Shown: positions 42,601 through 50,846, numbered from the stretch's first letter. The stretch is 64,000 nt of DNA from Kitasatospora papulosa (GCF_000717245.1 NZ_JNYQ01000002.1:248001-312000); one strand, 5' to 3'. Made by a program: numbers and translations. Notes: generated from the letters alone by a model not told the origin.

Positions 42601-44486
42601 GGACGTCCTGGACACGGCAGGCCGCCTCACTGGCGCGCGCCCGCGACACCTTCGGCCTCGCTCCGGCCGTCGCCACCCTCCAGGCGGAGTGGGCGGCGGC
42701 GATGGGGGCGCCGCACGAGGTCGCCGCGTACCTCTTCGAGGAGCTGGCGTGCGGCCCCGCCGGTTTCGTCACGAGCGCGTCGGCCCGCACACTGCTGGAC
42801 AAGTTCCGCCGCGCGGTCGGCACACCGGCGTACGACGAGGACCTGGCCGCACTCTCCGGGGACCTCCCGGCCAGGCGCGGACTGGTGGAGGGCTGGCTCA
42901 CCTCCTACGCCGCGGCGAGCGGCCCGGACGTGGACGCCGGGGACCTCGCCGAGGCGGTCGCCGTGGAGCTCTGCCCGGAGCTGGAGCGGTACGACTGCGA
43001 CGCGCCGCTCACCGCGACCGTGGAGGGGCTCCTCGGTGACCACCCGCGCGTGGAGCGGGGACGGCTGCCGGTCCGGCTGGACGAACTGCTCGCCCGGACG
43101 GCCGAGTTCCGCGCCCGTACCGTGCCGTCCTTCCGCGCCTACCAGCGACTGCGCACCACCCTGGTCGCGGCCGAACGCTCCCGGCTGCGGCTGGAAACCC
43201 TGCGGCCGCGCGCCATGGCGGCGTTCGTCCGCAACCGGCTGCTGGACGAGGTGTACCTCCCGCTCATCGGCGACAGCCTGGCCAAGCAGCTGGGCACCGT
43301 GGACGCGGACCGGCGCACCGACTCGCAGGGCCTGCTGCTGCTCATGTCGCCGCCCGGCTACGGCAAGACGACCCTCGTGGAGTACGTCGCGGAGCGGCTG
43401 GGGATGGTCCTGGTCAAGGTCAGCGGACCGAATCTCGGCCACGAGGTGACGTCGCTCGACCCGGCGCTCGCGCCCGGCGCGACCGCCCGCCAGGAGGTCG
43501 AGAAGATCAACTTCGCTTTCGAGGCGGGCGGCAACACGCTGCTCTACCTGGACGACATCCAGCACACCTCGCCGGAGCTGCTCCAGAAGTTCATCCCGCT
43601 CTGCGACGCCACCCGTCGCGTCGAAGGGGTGTGGGACGGGCAGCCCCGGAGCTACGACCTGCGGGGCAAGCGGTTCGCCGTGGTGATGGCGGGCAATCCG
43701 TACACCGAGTCCGGTGCCAGGTTCCGGATCCCGGACATGCTCGCCAACCGGGCGGACGTCTGGAACCTCGGCGACGTCCTGAGCGGCCGGGACGAGGTCT
43801 TCGCCCTGAGCTTCGTCGAGAACGCCCTGACCGCCAACCCGGTCCTCGCCCCGCTCGCCGCCCGCTCCCGGGGCGACCTCGACCTGCTGGTGCGGCTGGC
43901 CGCCGGCGGTGTCCCCGCCGCGGGGGCCGCACAGCTGGAGCATCCGTACGCTCCCGCCGAACTGGACCGGATCCTCTCCGTACTGCGTCACCTGCTGACC
44001 GCCCGGGAGACGGTGCTCGCGGTGAACGCGGCGTACATCGCCTCGGCCGGGCAGTCGGACGCCGGGCGTACCGAGCCGCCGTTCCGTCTGCAGGGCTCGT
44101 ACCGCGACATGAACAAGATCGCGCAGCGGATCGTGCCCGTGATGAACGACGAGGAGCTCGCCGCCGTCATCGACGACCACTACGCCGGTGAGGCCCAGAC
44201 ACTCACCACGGGCGCCGAGTGGAACCTGCTCAAGCTGGCCGAGCTCCGGGGCACGTCGACCCCGGCCCAGGCGGAGCGCCGGCAGGCGGTCGTCTCCGCC
44301 TACCTGCGCGTCCAGGCCCTCGGCGGCCCGGAGGGCGATCCCGCCTCGCGCGCGGTCGGGGCGCTCGGGCTGCTGGCGGACCGGCTCGCTGCGGTCGAGG
44401 CCGCCATCGAGCGGGCCGCGGGCCCCCGCCGCCCGGACACGGGCCCACGTCCCCGTCACGCGATGATCACCGACACGCCCGACTGA
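39603..44486 (+). CDS. large AAA ATPase with DUF3686 (so-called DNA repair ATPase)
   Basis: A 1627-residue cytosolic protein. N-terminal DUF3686-like region (about 1-450, beta-rich, with HDFTWTPVGRD), then a long helical/coiled-coil middle (about 450-1200), then an AAA module: Walker A PPGYGKTT near residue 1250 and Walker B LLYLDDIQ near 1315, with a sensor-like VMAGNPYTESG. The 'DNA repair' label in databases is by coiled-coil similarity and is weak. Operon context with SPFH, NfeD and RCK proteins suggests a membrane remodelling or channel-gating ATPase. GGGAG precedes the ATG at 39603 by eight bases. Confidence 0.8.
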   Translation: MDRDITFTDADADAYEVLRRRLREQADELVRRAEALDARRTEEFGSTGLHLLATEQVSTEHASVARDLVPVGGRLLFGFERGPGARGEAGVGDVLVLREPGLEETDAGLLDDEAFVREFAGLHRYYRDARLLRLRRVNGRLLAVFRTGETAEDIRVLRWALGPDGAPGAFLDARGERDHVFPPSHDFTWTPVGRDAHRPGRHPHIAVLDTVFVDTLSGTLTVKAVDDTESPEGIHEEPVDEPLQSLADAAVEYAVAGPLILLRVRPYKEEAWRHLVFNTLLSTVLRLDAIGPSCLRLPEDQGIIFPGGYHLTTGRTKTFDTAGEFGDPVLEGTVRSPNGEDVLYVFRSRDEDRTLLLPYNLIRQEVATPLLGRGHALLDDGTLFLLKDGADGPARVHHLQRWQTPYVSDTYAASRPPGTGPIARTGNADLVRGISDCLALAHGVRDMTPTTAVYSRLVADCTRAGDRYHWLADPALGALTEPLEALGATARQVLAEFETVQELTGQAAAALDEAVAGLTALVRRIRGEAPRSAAAWVEGLTELRRSHGHLATLADMRYADTDRIAALREETGRDLETAAQRAVAFLAGEDAFAGYHEDLGRITAAAGESETVAEATAAGDRLTEITDGLGTVTEVVAGLDMGDATVRTSVLERIAEVLGGANRARATLDARRRELVAREGQAEFAAEFALLGQAVTGALASADSPDSCDEQLARVLLQLENLESRFAESGDFLARLAERRTEVYEAFSGRKQTLQEARAGRAERLAESAVRVLETVSRRLAGLEDLDAVHTYFASDPMVAKVRRTADELRSLGDPVRADELDGRLKAARQEAGRALRDRSELYADGGSVIRLGSHRFAVNSRPFDLTLVPSGDGISFALTGTDYRAPVTDPEFAATRAHWGRLLPSETPDVYRAEHLAARLLDEHGADALAGADLATLVREAAAAAYDEGHQRGVHDEDALAVLTVLLRLLAGAGLLRFPSSVRAAAQLFWAHEADEDLRTSWTRQAASLARARDTFGLAPAVATLQAEWAAAMGAPHEVAAYLFEELACGPAGFVTSASARTLLDKFRRAVGTPAYDEDLAALSGDLPARRGLVEGWLTSYAAASGPDVDAGDLAEAVAVELCPELERYDCDAPLTATVEGLLGDHPRVERGRLPVRLDELLARTAEFRARTVPSFRAYQRLRTTLVAAERSRLRLETLRPRAMAAFVRNRLLDEVYLPLIGDSLAKQLGTVDADRRTDSQGLLLLMSPPGYGKTTLVEYVAERLGMVLVKVSGPNLGHEVTSLDPALAPGATARQEVEKINFAFEAGGNTLLYLDDIQHTSPELLQKFIPLCDATRRVEGVWDGQPRSYDLRGKRFAVVMAGNPYTESGARFRIPDMLANRADVWNLGDVLSGRDEVFALSFVENALTANPVLAPLAARSRGDLDLLVRLAAGGVPAAGAAQLEHPYAPAELDRILSVLRHLLTARETVLAVNAAYIASAGQSDAGRTEPPFRLQGSYRDMNKIAQRIVPVMNDEELAAVIDDHYAGEAQTLTTGAEWNLLKLAELRGTSTPAQAERRQAVVSAYLRVQALGGPEGDPASRAVGALGLLADRLAAVEAAIERAAGPRRPDTGPRPRHAMITDTPD

Positions 44487-44503
44487 ACCGGAGGTGGCAA
44501 GGC

Positions 44504-46507
44504 ATGCTGGGTTCCGTGTCATCACTTCCTCAACAGCCCCAACGTCCCCCGAGCAGCGGCCACATGGTGGTCTGCGGCGACGACACCCTCGCCCGCCGGC
44601 TCGCGGTCGAGCTGCGCTACGTGTACGGGGAGCGGGTCACGCTCCTCGTCCCGCCGGGACGCGACACCCGCAGGCCGGAGCTGCCGCTGACCCAACGGGC
44701 ACGCGCGGGGGCCCTGTTCGGACGGATGTCGGCGGCGATGAGCCGTAACGGAGGCGGCGGGGACGGCGACACCAACGCCGGGGTCGAGGCTGTCCGCATC
44801 ATGGAGGCGCACGAGCCCTCCGACGAGGTGCTGGAGGACGCGGGCGTGGACAGCGCCGCCGCGCTCGCGCTCGTCTACGACGACGACGAGCTGAACATAC
44901 GGGCCGCCCTCACCGCACGCCGGCTCAATCCCCGTCTGCGCCTGGTTATCCGGCTCTACAACCGCAAGCTCGGCCAGCACCTGGAGACGCTCCTCGACCA
45001 GGCGGCCGCCGTCTCCGTGCCCGGCCTCGACGCCGCCGCGATGGACGCCTCCACCACCGTCCTGTCCGACGCCGACACCGCGGCGCCCGCGCTCGCCGCC
45101 ACCGCGCTGACCGGGAGCAGCAAGGTGATCCAGGCCGAGGGCCTGCTCCTGCGCGCCGTCGAACGCACCCCGCCCCGCCCGGGCGAACTCGCCGACCCCG
45201 GACTGTGCACGCTGGCCCTGCTCTCCTCCACCAGCCAGGACCCGGCCGGCGCCGAGGGCTCCGACAGCAGCGGCGACGAGGGGCCCCAGCTGCTCCCGGA
45301 CCGGGCGACGGTCAACGCCGCCACGGGCCGGGGCACGATCGTCCTGGAGGCCATCAGCCAGGCGGGGCCCGACCGGGCGCCGACCCGGATGGGAGGCAGG
45401 GGCGCACCGCTCGGCACGGTCTTCTCGCGACGGCTGAGGTGGTCGGCGCTCGGTGTCGCGGCGGCCGTCGTCGCGCTGGCCGTCGCCTCGGTGATCACCA
45501 CGGGCGACAGCCCGGTGCACGCCGCCTATCTGACCCTGCTCGACCTGCTGGCGATGGGTGACCCCGCGGTCGAGGACACCGACACCGACTCCCGCCAGAT
45601 CATCCAGCTCCTCTCCGGCATGGCCGGGCTCCTGCTGCTGCCCCTGCTGGTCGCCGCCGTCCTGGAGGCCTTCGGCTCGTTCCGCAACGCCTCCTCGCTG
45701 CGCCGCCCGCCGCGCGGTCTGTCGGGCCACGTGGTGCTGCTGGGGCTGGGCAAGATCGGCACGCGGGTCCTGGTCCGGCTCCGCGAGCTGGACATCCCGG
45801 TGGTGGTCGTCGAGGAGGACCCGGAGGCGCGCGGCATCCCGCTGGCCCGCAGCCTGCACGTCCCCACGGTCCTGGGTGACGTGACCCAGGAGGGTGTCCT
45901 GGAGGCGGCCAAGATCCGCCGGGCCCGCGCCCTGCTCGCCCTGACCAGCATCGACACGACGAACCTCGAAGCCGCCCTGTACGCACGCTCGTTGAAGCCC
46001 GACCTGCGGGTGGCCCTCCGGCTGTACGACGACGAGTTCGCCACCGCCGTCTACCGCACCCTGCGCACGGCCCACCCGGGGGCCCTGACCCGTTCCCGCT
46101 CCGTGTCGCATCTGGCCGCGCCGGCGTTCGCGGTCGCCATGATGGGCCGGCAGATCCTGGGAGCGGTACCGGTGGAGCGCAAGGTGATGCTGTTCGCCGC
46201 CCTGGAGGTGTCGGGGCATCCCCAGCTGGAGGGCCGGACCGTGGACCACGCGTTCCGGGCGGGTGCCTGGCGGGTCCTGGCCCTGGACGCCACCCCGCCC
46301 GCCGACCGGCTCCCGGACCTGGCCGCCGTGCCGCCGTACGACCCGCTCGGCCCCACCGGCCCGGGAGCCCCGGACCGGCCCTCCGGCCTGGTCTGGGACC
46401 TGCACCCGGGCTATGTGCTGCGTCCCGAGGACCGGGTGGTCATCGCCGCGACCCGGCGCGGCCTGGCGGAGCTGCTGCGCGGACAGCGCGCCGGGGCCCG
46501 CCGCTGA
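44504..46507 (+). CDS. two-TM protein with two RCK/TrkA-N domains (atypical channel)
   Basis: A 667-residue protein. RCK_N-like domain 1 (about 18-170, HMVVCGDDTLARRL), a linker, two membrane helices (about 310-332 and 364-390), then RCK_N domain 2 with Rossmann motif GLGKIGTRVL (about 405-530), and a C-terminal RCK_C-like part. A short hydrophobic loop between the helices (about 337-355, TLLDLLAMGDPAVED) replaces the K+ filter TVGYGD. It resembles CASTOR/POLLUX-like channels in layout. Ion identity is open. GGAGGT precedes the ATG; it is 17 bases after the ATPase stop. Confidence 0.82.
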   Translation: MLGSVSSLPQQPQRPPSSGHMVVCGDDTLARRLAVELRYVYGERVTLLVPPGRDTRRPELPLTQRARAGALFGRMSAAMSRNGGGGDGDTNAGVEAVRIMEAHEPSDEVLEDAGVDSAAALALVYDDDELNIRAALTARRLNPRLRLVIRLYNRKLGQHLETLLDQAAAVSVPGLDAAAMDASTTVLSDADTAAPALAATALTGSSKVIQAEGLLLRAVERTPPRPGELADPGLCTLALLSSTSQDPAGAEGSDSSGDEGPQLLPDRATVNAATGRGTIVLEAISQAGPDRAPTRMGGRGAPLGTVFSRRLRWSALGVAAAVVALAVASVITTGDSPVHAAYLTLLDLLAMGDPAVEDTDTDSRQIIQLLSGMAGLLLLPLLVAAVLEAFGSFRNASSLRRPPRGLSGHVVLLGLGKIGTRVLVRLRELDIPVVVVEEDPEARGIPLARSLHVPTVLGDVTQEGVLEAAKIRRARALLALTSIDTTNLEAALYARSLKPDLRVALRLYDDEFATAVYRTLRTAHPGALTRSRSVSHLAAPAFAVAMMGRQILGAVPVERKVMLFAALEVSGHPQLEGRTVDHAFRAGAWRVLALDATPPADRLPDLAAVPPYDPLGPTGPGAPDRPSGLVWDLHPGYVLRPEDRVVIAATRRGLAELLRGQRAGARR

Positions 46508-46568
46508 GCGACGGCGGCGGACCGGGACGGGAGCAGGGCCGGGAGGGAGGGGGGCCGGCCGCGGCCGG

Positions 46569-47627
46569 TCAGCGGAACATTCCCATCGCCTCCCGCACCT
46601 CCTCCAGGGTCGCCTCGGCCACGGCGTTCGCCCGCTCGTTCCCGGCGCGGAGCACGCCTCGTACGTACCCCATGTCCTGGGCGTACTCGGCGCGCCGGGC
46701 GCGGATCGGGGCCATCGCCGTGTTGACGGCCTCCGTCACGGTCCGCTTGAGACCGGCGGCTCCGCCGTCGCCGATCTCCTCGGCGACCGCGTGCGGGTCA
46801 CGGTCCAGGCAGAGCGCCGCCAGCAGCACCAGGCTCGACACCCCCGGCCGCCGCTCGGGCTCGTAGGTGATGTGCCGTTCGGCGTCGGTGGTGGCGCCCC
46901 TGACCAGCCGGGCGGTCTCGTCGGCGTCGGCCCCGAGGGCGATGGAGTTGCCCCGGCTCTTGCTCATCTTGGTGGCGTCGGTGCCGAGCAGCAGGGGTGC
47001 GGCGGAGAGCAGCGCGTCGGGTTCGGGGAAGACGTTCCCGTAGCGCTCGTTGAAGCGTCTGGCCACGGTGCGGGTGAGCTCCAGGTGCGGCAGCTGGTCC
47101 TGGCCGACGGGCACGAGGTTGCCCTTGCAGAACAGGATGTCGGCGGCCTGGTGCACCGGGTAGGTGTACATCAGCCCGCTGACGGCGGACTGCCGGGAGT
47201 GGGCGATCTCGTCCTTCACGGTGGGGTTGCGGCCCAGCTCGGCCACGGAGACGAGGGACAGGAACGGCAGCAGCAGCTGGTTGAGCGCCGGGACCGCGCT
47301 GTGGTTGAAGACCGTCGCGCGGGCGGGGTCGATCCCGATGGCGAGGTAGTCCAGCAGCAGCCCCTCCACGTGCTCGGTGAGCCGCTCGGCGACGTCGCGG
47401 TCCGTGAGGACCTGGTAGTCGGCGATGAGCACGAAGACGTCCACGCCGAGGTCCTGGAGGCGCACCCGGTTGTGGAGGGTGCCGAAGTAGTGCCCGAGGT
47501 GCAGGGCCCCGGTGGGCCGGTCCCCGGTGAGGACACGGAAGCGGCCCGGGTCACGGGCGAGCTGCGCCTCCAGTTCGGCGCTGCGGCGCACGGCGGGGCT
47601 GACGGGCAGGTCGGTGGTCATGGTCAC
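46569..47627 (-). CDS. trpS: tryptophanyl-tRNA synthetase (class I)
   Basis: A 352-residue TrpRS. The HIGH-like motif is TGALHLGHYFG, the KMSKS loop is ATKMSKSRGN, and GDRPTG plus the VPVGQDQLPHLELTR segment bind ATP and Trp. GTG at 47627 has AGGAG at seven bases; the ATG six bases further in is an alternative. The leader holds a Trp-rich peptide and an attenuator. In S. coelicolor an auxiliary, indolmycin-resistant TrpRS is known to be controlled in just this way, so this copy may be the inducible, antibiotic-tolerant one. A second trpS elsewhere would be expected. Confidence 0.93.
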   Translation of the reverse strand: MTMTTDLPVSPAVRRSAELEAQLARDPGRFRVLTGDRPTGALHLGHYFGTLHNRVRLQDLGVDVFVLIADYQVLTDRDVAERLTEHVEGLLLDYLAIGIDPARATVFNHSAVPALNQLLLPFLSLVSVAELGRNPTVKDEIAHSRQSAVSGLMYTYPVHQAADILFCKGNLVPVGQDQLPHLELTRTVARRFNERYGNVFPEPDALLSAAPLLLGTDATKMSKSRGNSIALGADADETARLVRGATTDAERHITYEPERRPGVSSLVLLAALCLDRDPHAVAEEIGDGGAAGLKRTVTEAVNTAMAPIRARRAEYAQDMGYVRGVLRAGNERANAVAEATLEEVREAMGMFR

Positions 47628-47693
47628 GGGGGTCTCCTCGCCGGTGGTGTACACGGGAAGGACGGCCCGCCGTGGGGCGCCGGGGCAACAGGA

Positions 47694-47718
47694 AGGGCCG
47701 TCCATGTCGAACGGCCCT
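47694..47718 (-). terminator. attenuator terminator hairpin of trpS
   Basis: AGGGCCGT (47694-47701) and ACGGCCCT (47711-47718), 8-bp stem, 9-base loop; on the leftward strand it is followed by TTCCTGTT. It is the 3:4 terminator of the trp attenuator. Confidence 0.7.
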
Positions 47719-47746
47719 GGTTCCGCGCAGATGAAGGTGGCCGCTC
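47709..47746 (-). promoter_or_regulatory. antiterminator (2:3) element of trpS
   Basis: Leftward-strand GAGCGGCC (47739-47746) can pair with GGCCGTTC (47709-47716), eight pairs including one G-U. It shares bases with both the leader-peptide hairpin (47736-47763) and the terminator, so the structures exclude one another. Ribosome stalling at the Trp codons would free region 2, form 2:3 and block termination. Confidence 0.65.
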
Positions 47747-47788
47747 CTAGGAGGAGCGCCACCAGTTCCGGCACGGTACGGAGGTCAT
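47747..47788 (-). CDS. trp leader peptide, 13 aa (MTSVPCRNWWRSS)
   Basis: A complete small frame with two adjacent Trp codons (47759-47764) near its end. The codons lie in one arm of a hairpin (47736-47763). A TACACT -10 hexamer (47796-47801) leaves just seven bases before its ATG, so the peptide may be translated from a leaderless mRNA. It senses charged tRNA-Trp for trpS attenuation. Confidence 0.8.
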   Translation of the reverse strand: MTSVPCRNWWRSS

Positions 47789-47963
47789 GCCGTCGAGTGT
47801 AACGGGCACCGGTCCCCCGCGCCCGGGTTTCCCCAGGGTGTGACGGGGTCGCGCGGGCCCTTCGGGGCGGGCGGAATAGGTGGAGGGGGTTCCCCGTTGT
47901 AGGGTGTGTTCACATAGTTCAACATTCAACCACTCTCGCTCAACGCTATTGGAGGCGGGCGCC

Positions 47964-49067
47964 ATGCAGTTCGGGATCTTCACCGTCGGGGATGTCACCA
48001 CCGACCCCACGACCGGTACGACACCGAGCGAGAACGAGCGGATCAAGGCGACCCTCGCGATCGCGCTCAAGGCCGAGGAAGTGGGCCTGGACGTCTTCGC
48101 GACCGGCGAGCACCACAACCCGCCGTTCGTCCCGTCCTCGCCGACGACCACGCTCGGCTACATCGCCGCCCGCACCGAGAACCTGATCCTCTCCACCTCC
48201 ACCACGCTGATCACCACCAACGACCCGGTGAAGATCGCCGAGGACTACGCCACGCTCCAGCACCTCGCCGACGGGCGCGTCGACCTGATGATGGGCCGCG
48301 GCAACACCGGGCCGGTCTACCCCTGGTTCGGCAAGGACATCCGTCAGGGCATCCCGCTCGCGATCGAGAACTACGCGCTGCTCCACAAGCTGTGGCGCGA
48401 GGACGTCGTCGACTGGGAGGGGAAGTTCCGCACCCCGCTGCAGTCCTTCACCTCGACCCCGCGCCCGCTGGACGGCGTCCCGCCGTTCGTCTGGCACGGC
48501 TCCATCCGCTCGCCGGAGATCGCCGAGCAGGCCGCCTACTACGGTGACGGCTTCTTCCACAACAACATCTTCTGGCCCATGGAGCACACGAAGAAGATGG
48601 TCGACCTCTACCGGCGCCGCTACGCCCACTACGGGCACGGCACCGCGGAGCAGGCCGTCGTGGGCCTCGGCGGTCAGGTGTTCATGCGGAAGAACTCGCA
48701 GGACGCGGTGCGGGAGTTCCGCCCGTACTTCGACAACGCGCCGGTCTACGGCCACGGGCCCTCGCTGGAGGACTTCACCCAGCAGACCCCGCTGACCGTC
48801 GGCTCCCCGCAGGAGGTCATCGACCGGACGCTGTCCTTCCGTGAGGAGATCGGCGACTACCAGCGCCAGCTCTTCCTGATGGACCACGCGGGGCTGCCGC
48901 TGAAGACGGTCCTGGAGCAGCTCGACATCCTGGGCGAGGAGGTCGTGCCCGTACTGCGCAAGGAGTTCGCCCGTCTGCGCCCGGCCGGAGTGCCGGACGC
49001 CCCCGTCCACCCGGCGGTCGCCGCCGCCCGTGCCGCTGCCGCCGCCGACCCGGAGGAGATCCGATGA
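47964..49067 (+). CDS. luciferase-like (LLM class) flavin-dependent monooxygenase
   Basis: A 367-residue bacterial luciferase-family TIM-barrel protein of the CE1758 type. It starts MQFGIFTVGDVTTDP and shows ATGEHHNPPF, LTTTNDPVKIAEDYATLQHLADGR-like and MMGRGNTGPVYPW segments (flavin binding). It uses FMNH2 and O2 supplied by a reductase; the next gene is that reductase, overlapping by ATGA. GGAGG lies eight bases before the ATG. Upstream is a direct repeat TTCAAC-a-TTCAAC near 47913-47925. Substrate unknown. Confidence 0.88.
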   Translation: MQFGIFTVGDVTTDPTTGTTPSENERIKATLAIALKAEEVGLDVFATGEHHNPPFVPSSPTTTLGYIAARTENLILSTSTTLITTNDPVKIAEDYATLQHLADGRVDLMMGRGNTGPVYPWFGKDIRQGIPLAIENYALLHKLWREDVVDWEGKFRTPLQSFTSTPRPLDGVPPFVWHGSIRSPEIAEQAAYYGDGFFHNNIFWPMEHTKKMVDLYRRRYAHYGHGTAEQAVVGLGGQVFMRKNSQDAVREFRPYFDNAPVYGHGPSLEDFTQQTPLTVGSPQEVIDRTLSFREEIGDYQRQLFLMDHAGLPLKTVLEQLDILGEEVVPVLRKEFARLRPAGVPDAPVHPAVAAARAAAAADPEEIR

Positions 49068-49729
49068 CCATGCCCGCCACGGCCCCCCTGAGGATCGTCG
49101 CCGTCGCCGCCGGTCTCAGCAGCCCCTCGTCCACCCGGCTGCTGGCCGACCGGCTCGCCGAGGCCACTCGCGAGGCGCTGGAGTCCGGACAGGACCGCCG
49201 CGTCGAGGTCGAGGTCGTCGAGCTGCGCGACCTTGCCGTCGACATCGCCAACCACCTGGTCACCGGCTTCCCGCCGGCCGCCCTGAAGAAGGCGATCGAC
49301 GCGGTGACCGGGGCGGACGGCCTGATCGCGGTGACGCCCGTGTTCACCGCCTCGTACAGCGGGCTGTTCAAGTCGTTCTTCGACCTGGTCGAGAACACCG
49401 CCCTGACCGGCAAGCCCGTCGTCGTCGCGGCGACCGGCGGGACCCCCCGGCACTCGCTGGTCCTGGAGCACGCGATGCGCCCGCTCTTCGCCTACCTGCG
49501 GGCCGTGGTCCTGCCGACCTCCGTGTACGCGGCGTCCGAGGACTGGGGTTCGCACGGGGACGAGTACACCGATGGGCTGCCCTCCCGGATCCGGCGCGCG
49601 GGCGGCGAGCTCGCCTCCGCCGTGACCGGACGGACCGTCTCCGGCGCCTCCCGGGCCCTCACCGTCGACGACGGTGAGGACGCGGTCGTCCCGTTCGCCC
49701 AGCAGCTCGCCGGTCTCCGCGTCGGCTGA
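49064..49729 (+). CDS. NADPH-dependent FMN reductase
   Basis: A 221-residue flavodoxin-like reductase. Flavin-phosphate loop GLSSPSSTRLL and the later TPVFTASYSGLFKSFFD segment, which contacts the isoalloxazine. It overlaps the monooxygenase stop by four bases (ATGA), so they are cotranslated and work as a two-component system: this enzyme reduces FMN for the oxygenase. Confidence 0.88.
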   Translation: MTMPATAPLRIVAVAAGLSSPSSTRLLADRLAEATREALESGQDRRVEVEVVELRDLAVDIANHLVTGFPPAALKKAIDAVTGADGLIAVTPVFTASYSGLFKSFFDLVENTALTGKPVVVAATGGTPRHSLVLEHAMRPLFAYLRAVVLPTSVYAASEDWGSHGDEYTDGLPSRIRRAGGELASAVTGRTVSGASRALTVDDGEDAVVPFAQQLAGLRVG

Positions 49730-49733
49730 CCGG

Positions 49734-49765
49734 ACGTCCGGTGGCCCTGCGGGGCCCCCGGACGT
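49734..49765 (+). terminator. terminator of the monooxygenase-reductase pair
   Basis: ACGTCCGG (49734-49741) pairs with CCGGACGT (49758-49765), with an inner GGCCC/GGGCC stem and T-rich bases after it. Confidence 0.65.
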
Positions 49766-49825
49766 TCCGTTTGGCTAGAGTTGGAGACGTTATGCCGTAG
49801 ATGTTCGAGCACTCCGGAGGCAGAC

Positions 49826-50248
49826 ATGGGCAGGATCGTCGTGGGCGTCGACGGGTCGGACGCATCGATCAAGGCGCTGCGCTGGGCCGTACGCCAGGCC
49901 GAGCTGACCGGCGACACCGTCGAGGCGGTCAACAGCTGGGAGTACCCCGCGACCAGCTGGGGCTCCCTGATGCCGGGCCTGCCGGAGGACTTCGACCCTC
50001 AGGCGGTGGCGACGGTGGCGCTCAACGAGGCGCTGGAGGAGGCCCTCGGCGCCGAGGGCGCGGCGGCGGTGGACAAGATCGTCGTGATCGGCAATCCCGC
50101 TCTGTCCCTGCTGGAACGCGCCAAGGGTGCGAACCTGCTGGTCGTCGGCGCGCGTGGGTACAGCGGGTTCAAGGCGACCCTGCTCGGCTCGGTCAGCCTC
50201 CACGTCACCCAGCACGCCACCTGCCCGGTCACCGTCGTACGCGACTGA
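49826..50248 (+). CDS. universal stress protein (UspA family)
   Basis: A 140-residue single-domain Usp. It begins IVVGVDGSDASIKALRWA and ends with the ATP-binding GARGYSGFKATLLGSVS pattern. Soluble; roles in stress and dormancy. CGGAGG lies six bases ahead of the ATG at 49826. Convergent with a membrane protein gene, separated by a strong hairpin. Confidence 0.9.
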   Translation: MGRIVVGVDGSDASIKALRWAVRQAELTGDTVEAVNSWEYPATSWGSLMPGLPEDFDPQAVATVALNEALEEALGAEGAAAVDKIVVIGNPALSLLERAKGANLLVVGARGYSGFKATLLGSVSLHVTQHATCPVTVVRD

Positions 50249-50301
50249 CCCCGCCGGGAGGCCCGGCCGCGCCACGTCGTGCTGCCGCCGGCCGGACGCC
50301 C

Positions 50302-50332
50302 GGAGGCCGCCGGACCCGGTCCGGCGGCCTCC
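50302..50332. terminator. bidirectional terminator after uspA-like gene
   Basis: A perfect 13-bp repeat (50302-50314 and 50320-50332) with a CCCGG loop between two convergent genes. Confidence 0.75.
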
Positions 50333-50357
50333 CGACGCGCCCCGACGGGCCCGCGGG

Positions 50358-50768
50358 TCAGTCCTCGCGCGTGTAGTAGGCGTAGAACATGGTGCAGGTC
50401 ATCCCGGCGGCCAGCACCAGTCCGAGCAGACCCGACGCCAGCACACTGTTGCCGTGCAGGCTGTAGAGGAAGCCGATCGCGCCCCCGGTCAGCACGCCGT
50501 ACGCCGCGGCGCGCAGCTCACGCGGCAGGGACCAGCGGACCCGCACGAGTGCGTAGCAGAGCGCGGCGAAGGCCACCCCCGAGATCACACCGAGCCAGAT
50601 CTGCCCGTCGGTGGTGGTTCCGCCGTCCCGCTTGATGAAGAAGGCCCAGAAGCCGAGGATCACGCCCAGGACGAGGGGCATCGCCCAGGAGAGCGCGGTC
50701 CTCCCGTGGTGCGCCGGGGTGGTCGGCCGCGTCCGTCGGCGCACCGGCATCGTTGCGTGTGTGGCCAT
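50358..50768 (-). CDS. four-helix membrane protein, unknown
   Basis: A 136-residue protein with a basic N-terminus (about 1-22) and four hydrophobic helices (about 25-45, 55-75, 85-105, 110-130). No catalytic motif. AAGGAG precedes the ATG at 50768. Divergent from the next membrane protein gene. Confidence 0.7.
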   Translation of the reverse strand: MATHATMPVRRRTRPTTPAHHGRTALSWAMPLVLGVILGFWAFFIKRDGGTTTDGQIWLGVISGVAFAALCYALVRVRWSLPRELRAAAYGVLTGGAIGFLYSLHGNSVLASGLLGLVLAAGMTCTMFYAYYTRED

Positions 50769-50846
50769 GGCGCACAACTCCTTACGTCCGCCCCCCGACC
50801 CTGTGTCCCTCCAGCGCACACCCGGCCGGGGCGCCCGGCAACTCGA

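Noticed and set aside
39390..44525. Very long antisense frames opposite the AAA ATPase
   Set aside because: Low-complexity Gly/Arg/Leu products; the sense strand has Walker A/B motifs and operon context.
47628..47800. T-box riboswitch on trpS
   Set aside because: A leader peptide with tandem Trp codons and exclusive hairpins explains the leader better; no T-box sequence was found.
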